64,000 nucleotides of DNA from Zeimonas sp050187175 (GCA_050187175.1 JBFWXS010000007.1:79281-143280); one strand, 5' to 3'; counted from the first letter of the stretch, positions 33,946 to 42,853 are shown. Program-made: numbers and translations. The notes: generated from the sequence alone by a model not told the origin.

Positions 33946-35071
33946 CGACTGCAAACAGGCCCTTAAGCTGCTGGCCCGCTCGCGCAATGTGCTCGTGTCG
34001 GGCCCGCCTGGCACAGGTAAGTCGAAGCTCCTGGCCGAAGTCGCGTTGGCCTTTGAGACGGCCTTTGGCATTGCTCCCTCAGGCGGTGCACCCAAACTAA
34101 ACCCCGTGGGTGGCATTCCGATTCCGCCTGCAGCAGGGGGTGCTGACAAGGATATTCCTGCACCTACCAAGACGAACCGCAAGGTCTTTCGGACGGTGTT
34201 CCACCAGAACTCGAAGTACCGCGACTTTCTGTCTGGCATCACCCCGGCGGTCAACAAGGCGGCAGGAGCTCCAGACTTCGCGATCGTCAAAGGCACGCTG
34301 TATCGCGCAAGTGAGTACGCCAAGGCTCCCAATGGGGCCGCACTATTGATCATCGATGAGATCAACCGAGGTCCCGCCGTGCAGGTCTTTGGTGGTGCCA
34401 TCGTGGCCATCGAGTCCGACAAGCGCCTGGCCGCAGATGGCTCTAAGCGCGCCGAAACGCAATTCTTTGAGCTGCTCGATCCAGCCACGGGCAATGTGAT
34501 CGAGTACGCATTGCCTCATGACCTCTACATCCTGGCCGCGATGAACCAGGCCGATGCCTCGGTGGAGCCCTTGGACGTGGCTTTTCTTCGCCGCTGGGAG
34601 CCTCTCAGGCTTGAGCCCGATGAGAAGGCCCTGAGGAATTTCTATGGCTTGGGGGCTAAGGGCGCCAATGACTTGCCAGATGCGCCCGCTAGCACGGCCG
34701 ATGCCTTGGAGGCATCGGTGAGAGCATGGGTGGCCGTCAACGAGCAAGTCGCGCTGGGCCGGGGCCCTGAATTTCAGATCGGCCATGGCGTGCTCATGTC
34801 GGACCTGAAGCCCTTGACACTTCCTTTGGAAGAAGCTCTAGGCGTGTTGTGCGTGGGCTGGGCCAAGGTGCGAGCTCACGTCGAAGAGGTGTTCTTCGGT
34901 GACACCCGAGGGATTGCCGCCGCCCTCAACGCGCTGGATGGGCCCACGTTCAATCCGTTCAAGCTCACCGAGACAACCTTTGCGGACGACTTGCGATTCA
35001 GGCTGGAAGGGCCTACGAACTTTGACGAAGGCAATATCTATCCTGCCCTGAGAGCCTTTGCCAGGGGGTAG
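33935..35071 (+). CDS. McrB-like AAA+ ATPase without N-terminal recognition domain
   Basis: The 378-residue ATPase opens almost directly with Walker A G-P-P-G-T-G-K-S (23-30). It has Walker B L-I-I-D-E-I-N-R (D141/E142), a sensor-like A-A-M-N-Q-A-D-A-S and F-L-R-R-W-E for the arginine region. That M-N-x-x-D-x-S signature is typical of the McrB branch, although GTP versus ATP use cannot be read. The N-terminal domain that in McrB reads modified DNA is missing. The ATG at 33935 lies inside the upstream gene. It pairs with the McrC-like gene 3 bases downstream. Confidence 0.82.
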   Translation: MASDDCKQALKLLARSRNVLVSGPPGTGKSKLLAEVALAFETAFGIAPSGGAPKLNPVGGIPIPPAAGGADKDIPAPTKTNRKVFRTVFHQNSKYRDFLSGITPAVNKAAGAPDFAIVKGTLYRASEYAKAPNGAALLIIDEINRGPAVQVFGGAIVAIESDKRLAADGSKRAETQFFELLDPATGNVIEYALPHDLYILAAMNQADASVEPLDVAFLRRWEPLRLEPDEKALRNFYGLGAKGANDLPDAPASTADALEASVRAWVAVNEQVALGRGPEFQIGHGVLMSDLKPLTLPLEEALGVLCVGWAKVRAHVEEVFFGDTRGIAAALNALDGPTFNPFKLTETTFADDLRFRLEGPTNFDEGNIYPALRAFARG

Positions 35072-35074
35072 CGT

Positions 35075-36379
35075 GTGGGGCACATCCGCAAACGCCTATC
35101 GCTTGTCGAGTACGGCGCACCCGTCGACCTGAGCCGCGAGATTTCTACGGCAATTGGTGTGGATCGCACCAAGGCCAACAGCCTGCTAACGGACGCGGGC
35201 AGCCGCGCCGCGTCGAGCTTGGGGCTGAATTACAACCCCATCAGTGTTGATGCCAGAGGGGCTCGGGCCATTGACTTCGCAGGCCTCATCCGCCTCGCTC
35301 CTTCGCTCGAACTCGAAGTGGCGCCCAAGTTCTTGGGCCTTGATGACGCTGACGCGGCCTGGCGCGAGGATTTCTTCTTTCTCTCGACTCTCTCGCGGCA
35401 CGGGCGGCTTCTCGCGACCGAGCGCCTATCTGCCTCAGGGGGAACTCCGCGGGACCTTTCCACGTTGGTGGCCCGATCGATCACAAGCATGTACGAGGCC
35501 CGAAAGCGTCGGCCTCTACGAAGCTATCGCAGGGTAAGGGAGGCCGACTTCTTCGTTGACGGGGACCCCGATCCTGTAGACCTGGTCTTCCCCTCGCCCG
35601 ATGGCTTTGAGCAAGAGCTCATCCGCTTCGATCGGCGCAACGGCTGGAACGCGGACATCGTTGCCGCAGCCAAAGAGCTGCTGCCTGAGGTGAGCGATCC
35701 ATCGGCCGTAGGCTCCTTGGTTCGCCTGATCGAAGACCTCGCACCGCAAAGCGGGCCTGCCAGCCGGCGTAAAGCCATCCCAGCTCGACACAGGGCGTGG
35801 CGGCCGTTGCACGAGCTCTCTGTCGATGTGCTCGGAGGCCTTGGCCTCAACTACAAGCAAGGACAGGCCCACGCCCCCGGCTACTTGGTTTCGACCTGGC
35901 GGGTGTGGGAAGACCTGTTGACTGTGGCTGCCCGACTGGGTTTTGGGCGCTCGGCCGTGGTGCCGCAGAAGGGCTTTGCGCTGGGTACCAAGACCAAACT
36001 GAGCACAGGGGCCGTGAGCAAGCTGTCGGTCTTTCCCGATTGCGTGATTGAGTTTGATGGCACAAGGCCTCGCATGCTGCTGGACGCCAAGTACAAAGGC
36101 CATGTCGAGAAGGGGCAGCTTCGCATTACAGAAGCTGATATCTACGAGGCGCTGGCATTCTCTCGGGCTACAGGCTGCAACTTGGTGGTACTGGCGTACC
36201 CCGCCCAGCCTGGTGACGCGCCACAGCCTGTGGGCACCTGCATGGTGTTTGAGAAGGCCCAAGTAGAGGCGGTGCGGATCATCGGCGTCCAGATCGAGAG
36301 CCGCCTGATTTCCAAGTCGGGCGCGCTTCGGACTTTCTCAGCGAATCTGGCGACAGGGATTTCGAGGGCGCTCCTTTAG
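35075..36379 (+). CDS. mcrC: McrC-like PD-(D/E)xK endonuclease, first copy
   Basis: The 434-residue protein starts at GTG 35075 (35073 also possible). The N-terminal 300 residues form the McrC/LlaJI-type adaptor that contacts the AAA ring. The C-terminal nuclease core has F-P-D-C-V-I (D322) and L-L-D-A-K-Y-K (D337, K339), a complete PD-D-AK active site. It would cut DNA after the ATPase partner loads on its target. It is followed after 11 bases by a second McrB/McrC pair. Confidence 0.83.
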   Translation: MGHIRKRLSLVEYGAPVDLSREISTAIGVDRTKANSLLTDAGSRAASSLGLNYNPISVDARGARAIDFAGLIRLAPSLELEVAPKFLGLDDADAAWREDFFFLSTLSRHGRLLATERLSASGGTPRDLSTLVARSITSMYEARKRRPLRSYRRVREADFFVDGDPDPVDLVFPSPDGFEQELIRFDRRNGWNADIVAAAKELLPEVSDPSAVGSLVRLIEDLAPQSGPASRRKAIPARHRAWRPLHELSVDVLGGLGLNYKQGQAHAPGYLVSTWRVWEDLLTVAARLGFGRSAVVPQKGFALGTKTKLSTGAVSKLSVFPDCVIEFDGTRPRMLLDAKYKGHVEKGQLRITEADIYEALAFSRATGCNLVVLAYPAQPGDAPQPVGTCMVFEKAQVEAVRIIGVQIESRLISKSGALRTFSANLATGISRALL

Positions 36380-36390
36380 GACTTCAAGCG

Positions 36391-38181
36391 ATGGCTCGTC
36401 ACACAGAACACAACACCAGCAAGATATATCCGGTGGCGGAGGCGTTCCGCGCCAACTGCCTCCTGCGTGACGGCTCGCTGCTTTTCGAAGATTCGTCCGT
36501 CTGGCGCCCGGACGTCCTGGACCAGATCCACACGGTATTCGTCGCTACCCCCGACGAGGGCGACCGGTCCTTCATCGTCAAGTTCAAGGATCAGGTCGGC
36601 AAGGCTGGGCCGGAAGTGATCCGCCTGGCCGCGGAGATCCTGTGCGTCTACTTCCTGTTCCCGTCCAACGTGGGTGGCGTGCGCAAGCGGCAGGTCGTAA
36701 ACGAGGTTCTCGGCTGGGCCGGCGACAGCCTGCCTGAGTCCCACCTGGTGTCCGGGGCCTTCTCGAATGGCATCGGCAGCGGCGGTCAGGGCTACAACAC
36801 CCGTCGACCATTCGAGATTGCGTTCCTGATCGATCTCGTCATCGCATGGAAGAAGTTGCCTCCAGACCGGCAGGCAGTGGTCGCGGCGGACCCCTGGCTC
36901 TTTCAGGAATTCGTCGACAGCATCGAGGATGCGGAGTCCAAGCAGCTGCGGCACATGCTGCTGTACCTGCTGTTTCCGGATCACTTCGAGCGAATCGCGA
37001 GCACCAGCCACAAGAGGAGAATCATCAAGGCGTTCTCCGGGCTGGTCAGCACTGAGCCGGAGGACGAAGACCGCGCGATCCTGGCCATCAGGGGCGAGCT
37101 CGAGAAGCTGTTGCCGAATCAGCAACTTGACTTCTACTGGTCCCCGCTCCGTGAGGCGTGGTACGACGACAGCGAGGGCGCATCTGAGGGGGCGCCGCTG
37201 GATGTCATCCAGCACAAGAAGCAGATCGTTCTTTTCGGGCCTCCGGGCACCGGCAAGACATTCCGCGCCAAGAAGCTGGCGGAGCGCGTCATTCGATCCG
37301 CCGCCTTGAGCCAGCTGGGGCCGGCTCGGTACTTCCAGTCTCAGTCCGTCATTGATGCGGCCATCCAGGACAACGTCCACCGATTGCAGCTGCACCCGGC
37401 GTACAGCTACGAGGACTTCATCCGGGCGCTTCACATTTCCAACGGCGGGGGCACCGAGTATCGGGCGGGCTACTTGCTCCGGCTCATCGAGGACATCGAG
37501 AAGAAGCCTCGCACGGAACGGCTGCCACACGTCCTGATCCTCGACGAGATGAACCGGACCGACTTGAGCCGGATGCTTGGCGAATGCTTCTCGTTGCTTG
37601 AAGACCGCAACGAGACCATTGAACTTCCAGCCCGCGACAGTGATGGGGCTGCGATGAAGCTGCGCATCCCGGACGATCTCTTCGTGATCGGCACCATGAA
37701 TCTGATCGACCAGTCCATCGAGCAGATCGACTTCGCGCTGCGCCGCCGCTTCCTGTGGCTGCTGTGTCCGTTTGACGCCGAGGCTCTGGTCGGTGCCGCC
37801 GAGGCAAGGTGGAGGGATCTGAAATCGGGCCTGGACTGGGATCGCATCGAACCGGACTTCCGCAAGCTGGCCGCAGCGGCAGCGGCGTTGAACAGGGAGA
37901 TCCACGACAGCCCGCTGCTTGGCGCCCAGTACGAAATCGGGCACACCTATCTGCTCGACGTGGTCATGTTCTTGCGCAACTTCCTCGGCCTTCGGCCTAC
38001 GCGCAAGCAGAACTACCTCTGGAACAAAAAGGGCGAAGCCCTTGAGCCTGTGGTGCAGGTCTGGAACCTGTCCCTGCGCCCGTTGCTGGAGCAGTACCTG
38101 GCGGGTCTCGATGCGACCGCCCGCAACGCGGAGCTTGACCGTCTATCGAAGGTTCTTCTCAAGCCCACGGTGACCGAGTGA
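36391..38181 (+). CDS. mcrB: McrB-type AAA+ motor with large N-terminal domain
   Basis: The 596-residue protein has a N-terminal domain of about 280 residues (with H-M-L-L-Y-L-L-F-P-D-H-F-E-R-I-A near 190), typical of McrB-like proteins. The AAA+ core follows: Walker A G-P-P-G-T-G-K-T at 283-290, H-P-A-Y-S-Y-E-D-F-I, Walker B L-I-L-D-E-M-N-R and the McrB signature T-M-N-L-I-D-Q-S. It is expected to recognise DNA through the N-terminal domain and drive the McrC nuclease encoded next (ATGA overlap). Base composition looks more GC-rich than the first pair, hinting at separate origins. Confidence 0.88.
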   Translation: MARHTEHNTSKIYPVAEAFRANCLLRDGSLLFEDSSVWRPDVLDQIHTVFVATPDEGDRSFIVKFKDQVGKAGPEVIRLAAEILCVYFLFPSNVGGVRKRQVVNEVLGWAGDSLPESHLVSGAFSNGIGSGGQGYNTRRPFEIAFLIDLVIAWKKLPPDRQAVVAADPWLFQEFVDSIEDAESKQLRHMLLYLLFPDHFERIASTSHKRRIIKAFSGLVSTEPEDEDRAILAIRGELEKLLPNQQLDFYWSPLREAWYDDSEGASEGAPLDVIQHKKQIVLFGPPGTGKTFRAKKLAERVIRSAALSQLGPARYFQSQSVIDAAIQDNVHRLQLHPAYSYEDFIRALHISNGGGTEYRAGYLLRLIEDIEKKPRTERLPHVLILDEMNRTDLSRMLGECFSLLEDRNETIELPARDSDGAAMKLRIPDDLFVIGTMNLIDQSIEQIDFALRRRFLWLLCPFDAEALVGAAEARWRDLKSGLDWDRIEPDFRKLAAAAAALNREIHDSPLLGAQYEIGHTYLLDVVMFLRNFLGLRPTRKQNYLWNKKGEALEPVVQVWNLSLRPLLEQYLAGLDATARNAELDRLSKVLLKPTVTE

Positions 38182-39506
38182 GACTCGTCGCGCGGGACTG
38201 TTCGCCACTCGCGCCGCAGCCGACGGCTGCAGAGGCTGCTTGGCTTCGCCGGCTGGCGACCAACGTACGCGCCACGGATTTCGTTGTTCCGGTCTCCGGC
38301 GAACGTGACGAGGACGAGCCGGTCGTCTACTGCGCCTGGGACGGCACCTGGTGGGCCGGCAGATACGTCGGCTCGCTTTCGTTCGAGGGGAACAGTCTGA
38401 CCATCGAGCCGCGCTTCGGCCTGGCCACACTGCGGAACTGGCTCTTCGAGGCAACGTCAGTCGTGTTGACCGACGCACCAGGAAAGCTCCGGGAAGACGA
38501 GTCCTTCATAGCCCAACTCCTGGCATCCGTCTGGGCACACGGCTTTGTCGAGGCAGCACGGCACGGGCTGCCCGCACTGCGCCGTGACGTCGCCACGAGG
38601 GGCCCGACGATTCGAGGACGGCTCGACGTCTCGGCGTCGCTCCGGTTCATCGCTGCAGGCGGAGGGCAGGTCGTGTCCATACGCTCTGAGCGGTCACTGG
38701 ATCACGCTGCATCCGACGCCATCGTGGCCGCCTACGAGGTGCTGCGCCGCTGGCTTGGCGTACCAGACGAGCAATGGATGCCGGCACGCGCAAAGGAACT
38801 CATCCCGCAGCTGATGTCCGTCACTGGTGCCCGCCCGCGCGTGCCGACCAAGGCCGAGCTCGACCGGATTCGCTACACGCCGATCACGGCGGGCTTTGCG
38901 CCCATTGCAGAACTCTCCCGCCAGATTGCGAATCGCAGAGGCCTTACCGCCGACGTCGATGCCAGTGGCGAGACCAAGGGGGTCTTGCTTGACGTGGCCG
39001 AGTTGTGGGAGATGTATGTGCTCAGCGTGCTGCGCAAGGCTGCCGCGCCGCTGACCGTGACTCACGGCACCCGGGAGAAGGCCGCCACCAAGAAGATGCT
39101 CCATAGCGACGTCACCGGCCAGGGCTTGGGCACACTGATCCCGGACGCGATCCTCCATGCCGGAGGGCAGGTTCAAGGGGTGGTGGATGCAAAGTACAAG
39201 TCGCTGCATCCGTCCGCAAGCGCGCCGAATGGTCCGCAGCGCGAGGATCTGTACCAGATGGCCGCGTACCTTGGCCGGTTCATTCCTGCAGTCGGCAGGA
39301 TGTCGTGGGGCGTACTTGCGTACCCGCTGGACCCTGCACGGCCGTCGATCCCGCCGGCCGAGCAGTTCAGCCCCTGGAGTCTGGATGGCGGTAAGAAGGT
39401 CGTCTTCACCTCCCTACCGCATTCCGCATCCGAGGCGGTCACCAAGATCCGCGCATTGATCGCCCCGATGGCCTCGGAACGATCTGTCTGGCGGACGCAA
39501 GCCTAG
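38178..39506 (+). CDS. mcrC: McrC-type PD-(D/E)xK endonuclease, second copy
   Basis: This 442-residue McrC has the family plan: N-terminal beta-rich adaptor with G-R-Y-V-G-S-L-S-F-E-G near 56-66, a helical middle and a C-terminal nuclease with I-P-D-A-I-L (D323) and V-V-D-A-K-Y-K (D337, K339). The catalytic spacing is the same as in the first copy. It closes the operon; 5' overlap with mcrB is 4 bases. No terminator with a clear T-tract was found immediately after it. Confidence 0.87.
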   Translation: MRLVARDCSPLAPQPTAAEAAWLRRLATNVRATDFVVPVSGERDEDEPVVYCAWDGTWWAGRYVGSLSFEGNSLTIEPRFGLATLRNWLFEATSVVLTDAPGKLREDESFIAQLLASVWAHGFVEAARHGLPALRRDVATRGPTIRGRLDVSASLRFIAAGGGQVVSIRSERSLDHAASDAIVAAYEVLRRWLGVPDEQWMPARAKELIPQLMSVTGARPRVPTKAELDRIRYTPITAGFAPIAELSRQIANRRGLTADVDASGETKGVLLDVAELWEMYVLSVLRKAAAPLTVTHGTREKAATKKMLHSDVTGQGLGTLIPDAILHAGGQVQGVVDAKYKSLHPSASAPNGPQREDLYQMAAYLGRFIPAVGRMSWGVLAYPLDPARPSIPPAEQFSPWSLDGGKKVVFTSLPHSASEAVTKIRALIAPMASERSVWRTQA

Positions 39507-39843
39507 CCGGGCATCGACTCGATGCGACAGTCCATTTGCGACCTGCGCGCCGACCTCGCCGAAGTTCATGCCGGCCCCGGTCAACGCCCTCAATTCCCAC
39601 CATTTCCGCTACATTCCTACCTCGATGTAGATGCCGGTTGGATTCCGTATAGGACTCCACCACCATCCCCTCTTCTCACCCCGTCTCAGCAAGTCCCGTT
39701 TTTGGTTTAAAACCAAGGACTTACGGCGAAAACCTGTCTCACGGCATCGCATTCGGTTTCACCGAATCCCGGGGTTTTTGTTCCCCAGCGTGTTCCCCCA
39801 CCATCTTCCCCATCTGTCTGGGGAACAAATCGGGAGCACGGGG
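39507..39843. other. Non-coding junction region before the integrase
   Basis: No convincing gene is present. Bases about 39633-39663 resemble the T-arm and 3' end of a tRNA or tmRNA (CCGGTTGGATTCCG, then GGACTCCACCA), but the preceding 70 bases cannot fold into a matching acceptor stem. A perfect 7-bp inverted repeat (ATTCGGT/ACCGAAT) lies at 39751-39767. P4-type integrases commonly sit next to a tRNA-derived attachment site, so this could be an att remnant. Confidence 0.35.
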
Positions 39844-41193
39844 ATGAAACTCAATGCCAAGATTATTGAACAGGCTGAGCCTGCGGACAAGGAGTACCTG
39901 CTGTCCGACGGCGACAAGCTGTACCTTCGTGTCCGCCCAGGAGGTGGCAAGAGCTGGCAGTTCAACTACATCAGCGTTGAGGGCAAGCGAGTCAAGCTTG
40001 CGCTGGGGCCCTACCCAGAAATCTCCCTGGCCGGCGCTCGCGAACTGGCAGCGGAGCAACGCCGCCACCTTGCCATAGGCAAAGATCCCCGCGTGAGAAA
40101 AATCGAGGTTCGTCAGGAGGCCGTGCGCCAGGCCCTGGCCACCTTCGAAAAAGTGGCGCGCGAGTGGCACGCGCACGCGAACGATGTACACGAGTGGAGC
40201 GAAAGCTACAGCCAGAAGATCCTCCGCCAACTGGAACTGCACGCCTTTCCCAGACTGGGCCGGCACCCCATCAACACCCTCAACCAGATGGACGTCTTGC
40301 AGTGCCTGGAGGCGATTTCCTTAGCGGGAACCCGAGAGACCGCCATCCGGCTGCGAGAAAGCCTGCAGCGCATCTATGCCAGGGCCGTCACGGTCGGCGT
40401 CCTTGAGCCAAGCAAGAACTTCATGGCGAAGGGTGTCGCCGATTTCAAGCTGCGCACCCCCAAAGCATTACGCCACCATGCTCGACCCTATCAAGATCGG
40501 GCAACTGCTTCGAGATGTCAGAGGATATACGGGGCACTATGTTGTCTGCTGCGCCTTGCGGACCATGCCCTATGTGTTTCAGCCTCCCGGGCAGATACGC
40601 ATGATGGAGTGGGAACAGCTCGACCTGGAAGCCGGGATCTGGATCTGCCCGCCTCTCATCATGAAAATGCGGGAAGCACGCAAGCGCGATGCTCAAACGC
40701 CATCACATATCGTTCCCTTACCTCGCCAAGTCATCGAGATTCTGATCCGGCTACGCACGTGACCGGCCCCTATGGTCCCGTGTTCAAGAGCGTGTCCCGG
40801 CGGCGGGGCAAGAAGGGCTACTCCCGCTACATCTCCAACAACACGATGAACAGCGCCCTAGGCGCCTTGGGCTACGACACCCAGCAAGACATCACAGGAC
40901 ATGGCTTCAGGGCCATGGCCAGAACGCTCCTCAGGGAAAAGCTCGGATGGGACAGGGAACTGATCGAGAAACATTTAGCTCACATGACGGATGAGGAACT
41001 GGGCGAAGCATATGACCGAACCCGCTTCATCGAGCAGCGCCATACGATGGCACAAGCATGGGCTGACTACCTTGATCAGTTGGCGGAGAACAAAATTCCG
41101 TCCGTAAAGTGCTTGACGCCTTCACAGATTCTCGTTGCCAACCGCGTCAACATCGAAGACGGACTATCCGCGCCGACGCGTTCGCTTCAATAG
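39844..41193 (+). pseudogene. P4-type tyrosine integrase, double frameshift
   Basis: The start (M-K-L-N-A-K-I-I at 39844) and N-terminal two-thirds are normal P4-family integrase with DUF4102-type arm domain. From about 40470 to 40757 the frame that stays open encodes nonsense. The expected catalytic-domain sequence (M-L-D-P-I-K-I-G-Q-L-L-R-D, M-M-E-W-E-Q-L-D-L) lies in another frame, which ends at 40762. The original frame then resumes with L/V-T-G-P-Y-G-P-V-F-K-S through H-G-F-R-A-M-A-R-T and the final Tyr (E-A-Y-D-R-T). The expected first catalytic Arg (R-P-G) also reads P-P-G. The product is probably inactive. Confidence 0.82.
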
Positions 41194-41479
41194 CGCACTT
41201 GGCGCACTTTGGCTCCTTGAGTATTCGTCATGGTTGAGCAGGACTCCATTAGCTTGAAGCCGGATGGATCCTGCTCCCAGTTCTCGAGATCGCTTCGGCG
41301 CCAGCCCTTTGCTGCTCCCCCAAGGAGACCGATTCTGGAAAAGTACCGTTGGCTATGCGCCGATACAAGGTCGAAAGGCTCAGTGCCGTCATACGCAGCA
41401 CGTCACGCATACGATAGAACATAGGCAAGGCCCCTTCTGCTTCAAAGGCCGGCTGCGTGGACTTGTCAGTACGCGGCAT
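41187..41479 (-). pseudogene. alpA: AlpA-like excisionase/regulator, frameshifted
   Basis: Read leftward from 41479, the first 50 codons contain an AlpA-type winged helix (Y-R-M-R-D-V-L-R-M-T-A-L-S-L-S-T-L-Y-R-R). After V-S-L-G the open frame becomes non-family sequence. A -1 shift within the run of five Gs restores G-A-A-K-G-W-R-R-S-D-L-E-N-W-E, the expected AlpA ending, and stops at 41187. AlpA-like proteins act as excisionase or activator of the adjacent P4-type integrase. The two genes converge and overlap by a few bases. Confidence 0.72.
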
Positions 41480-41599
41480 CTGGGCTCCCGGTATTCCGAT
41501 GAGTGCCAGCTTGCCCCAATGGGCCCTGCTCGTACACCCGTTGTGGCGTAGCAGAGCGAAGAAGGAGGAAGCGTTCGCCGTCAGCTAGAACAGTGCACG

Positions 41600-41641
41600 A
41601 AGAGCCACCGCTGTAGTCTTAGCGCTGCGGCTCTTGTTTTA
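41600..41641 (+). terminator. Intrinsic terminator-like hairpin
   Basis: AAGAGCC (41600-41606) pairs with GGCTCTT (41629-41635), with a partial inner CGCT/AGCG stem, followed by GTTTT. It overlaps the first possible start codon of the hydrolase gene. Confidence 0.55.
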
Positions 41642-42341
41642 TGAAGCCCGTACTCGACATCTATCGCTGAGGTCTGAAGGTGGCGAAACCGTCTCCGCCA
41701 TCGCAACGACGCCAGACGCTCCCAACGCGGCGTATGTCTTCGCCCACGGGGCGGGTGCCGGCATGGCACATCCGTTCATGAGCCATATCGCAGACGGCCT
41801 GGCCGACCGCCACGTCGCCTGCCTGCGATATCAGTTTCCCTACATGGAAGCCGGGAAGCGCCGCGTCGACAGCGCTGCCGTCGCGCAGGCAACGGTGCGC
41901 ATCGCCGCGGCACTGGCCAGCGAGCTGTGGCCGGGGACCCCGTTATTCGCCGGTGGAAAATCCTTCGGCGGACGGATGACTTCGCAGGCGCAGTCTGCAC
42001 AGCCCCTGCCCGGCGTTCACGGGCTCGCCTTCCTTGGTTTTCCGCTGCATCTGGCGGGCAAGCCGTCCACCGCACGCGCTGACCATCTCGCCGCCATCCG
42101 CGTGCCGATGCTTTTTGTGCGGGGGACACGCGATGTACTCGCCGAAGCCAGCCACTTCGACGAAGTGATGCTGCGCCTCGAAAAGACGGCGACTCGCGTG
42201 GACATCGCCGAGGCTGACCACGGGTTCGAAGTCCTATGCCGAAGCGGTCGCAACCGGGACGAAGTACTCGAGGAAGTGCTCAATGCCATGGTGCACTGGA
42301 TGGCACTGTCGACCACGCCGCTCGGCGCTCAGCACGCCTGA
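41634..42341 (+). CDS. Alpha/beta hydrolase of the dienelactone-hydrolase-like group, 5' end uncertain
   Basis: The frame encodes 235 residues with Y-V-F-A-H-G-A-G-A-G (oxyanion region), nucleophile elbow G-G-K-S-F-G-G, L-G-F-P-L-H-L, an acidic residue in R-G-T-R-D-V-L and the catalytic His in A-D-H-G-F. It is therefore a plausible intact hydrolase core, as in Tex30/KANL3-like bacterial proteins. The only early start is TTG 41634, inside a terminator hairpin and without a ribosome site, so the gene may have lost its 5' end at the island junction. Substrate unknown. Confidence 0.65.
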   Translation: MFYEARTRHLSLRSEGGETVSAIATTPDAPNAAYVFAHGAGAGMAHPFMSHIADGLADRHVACLRYQFPYMEAGKRRVDSAAVAQATVRIAAALASELWPGTPLFAGGKSFGGRMTSQAQSAQPLPGVHGLAFLGFPLHLAGKPSTARADHLAAIRVPMLFVRGTRDVLAEASHFDEVMLRLEKTATRVDIAEADHGFEVLCRSGRNRDEVLEEVLNAMVHWMALSTTPLGAQHA

Positions 42342-42382
42342 GACAGCGCTAAAAGGGTCGTCTGCTCTGAGCGCGTCGGATG

Positions 42383-42628
42383 TCAACCGCTATTCCCTGC
42401 AGCGGCGCCGGAGTGGCGATGACGCATCGTGCGAAAGGTGATCGACCAGCGCTGCGCAGTCACCGGTGGCACGCAGTGCTGCCGAGCCCATCGCGCGGCC
42501 CCTTCCATCCTGTAGATGGACCGAGGCACCACCTGCAAGTGCACGACTTGGCGCTTGGCCATGTCGTCCGGTGGATAGGGCCGGAACCGTAGCAACGCTT
42601 CGAAGTAGCGCATCAGCCTGTATTCCAC
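42383..42628 (-). CDS. Possible small protein, unknown
   Basis: A GTG-started frame of 81 codons has an excellent ribosome site (GAGGAGG, 5 bases before GTG). It begins E-Y-R-L-M-R-Y-F-E-A-L-L-R-F-R-P-Y-P-P-D-D, which looks like real protein. The C-terminal half (R-H-R-H-S-G-A-A-A-G) is less convincing, so the gene may be a remnant. No family recognised. Confidence 0.35.
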   Translation of the reverse strand: MEYRLMRYFEALLRFRPYPPDDMAKRQVVHLQVVPRSIYRMEGAARWARQHCVPPVTAQRWSITFRTMRHRHSGAAAGNSG

Positions 42629-42793
42629 CGTGACCTCCTCTTAGAGGGGGATCTAGTCCGTTTCCGCTACGTCCAGATCAACGCGTAAGGAATGGACCGC
42701 GACCGTTTGGTCCTTTTCATTCCCGAGGTATTAACTGCCGAATGTCGACTCTCCTGAATTTATGCCAATAAATGATCATTTCAGAACAACCAT

Positions 42794-42823
42794 TTGCCAT
42801 TCTTTACTACGATCGTATATGAT
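42794..42823 (+). promoter_or_regulatory. Sigma70-type promoter of the first catabolic operon
   Basis: TTGCCA at 42794-42799 and TATGAT at 42818-42823 are separated by 18 bases in an AT-rich stretch, giving a transcription start near 42830, about 60 bases before the oxygenase ATG. Confidence 0.6.
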
Positions 42824-42828
42824 GATTC

Positions 42829-42837
42829 TGTATGACA
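42829..42837 (+). promoter_or_regulatory. GntR-like operator motif TGTATGACA
   Basis: The motif lies at the predicted transcription start. The identical nonamer recurs at 53037-53045, and TGTCTGACA occurs upstream of the gntR gene at 63803-63811. Confidence 0.5.
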
Positions 42838-42853
42838 TTTTAAACTGCCATTT

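Noticed and set aside
39630..39670. A complete tRNA gene
   Set aside because: Only a T-arm/acceptor-like 3' end is seen; no matching 5' acceptor strand, D-arm or anticodon arm can be drawn upstream.
39631..41193. The uninterrupted 520-codon frame read as an intact integrase
   Set aside because: The central 96 codons are not integrase sequence; the matching sequence is in another frame, so the gene is frameshifted.
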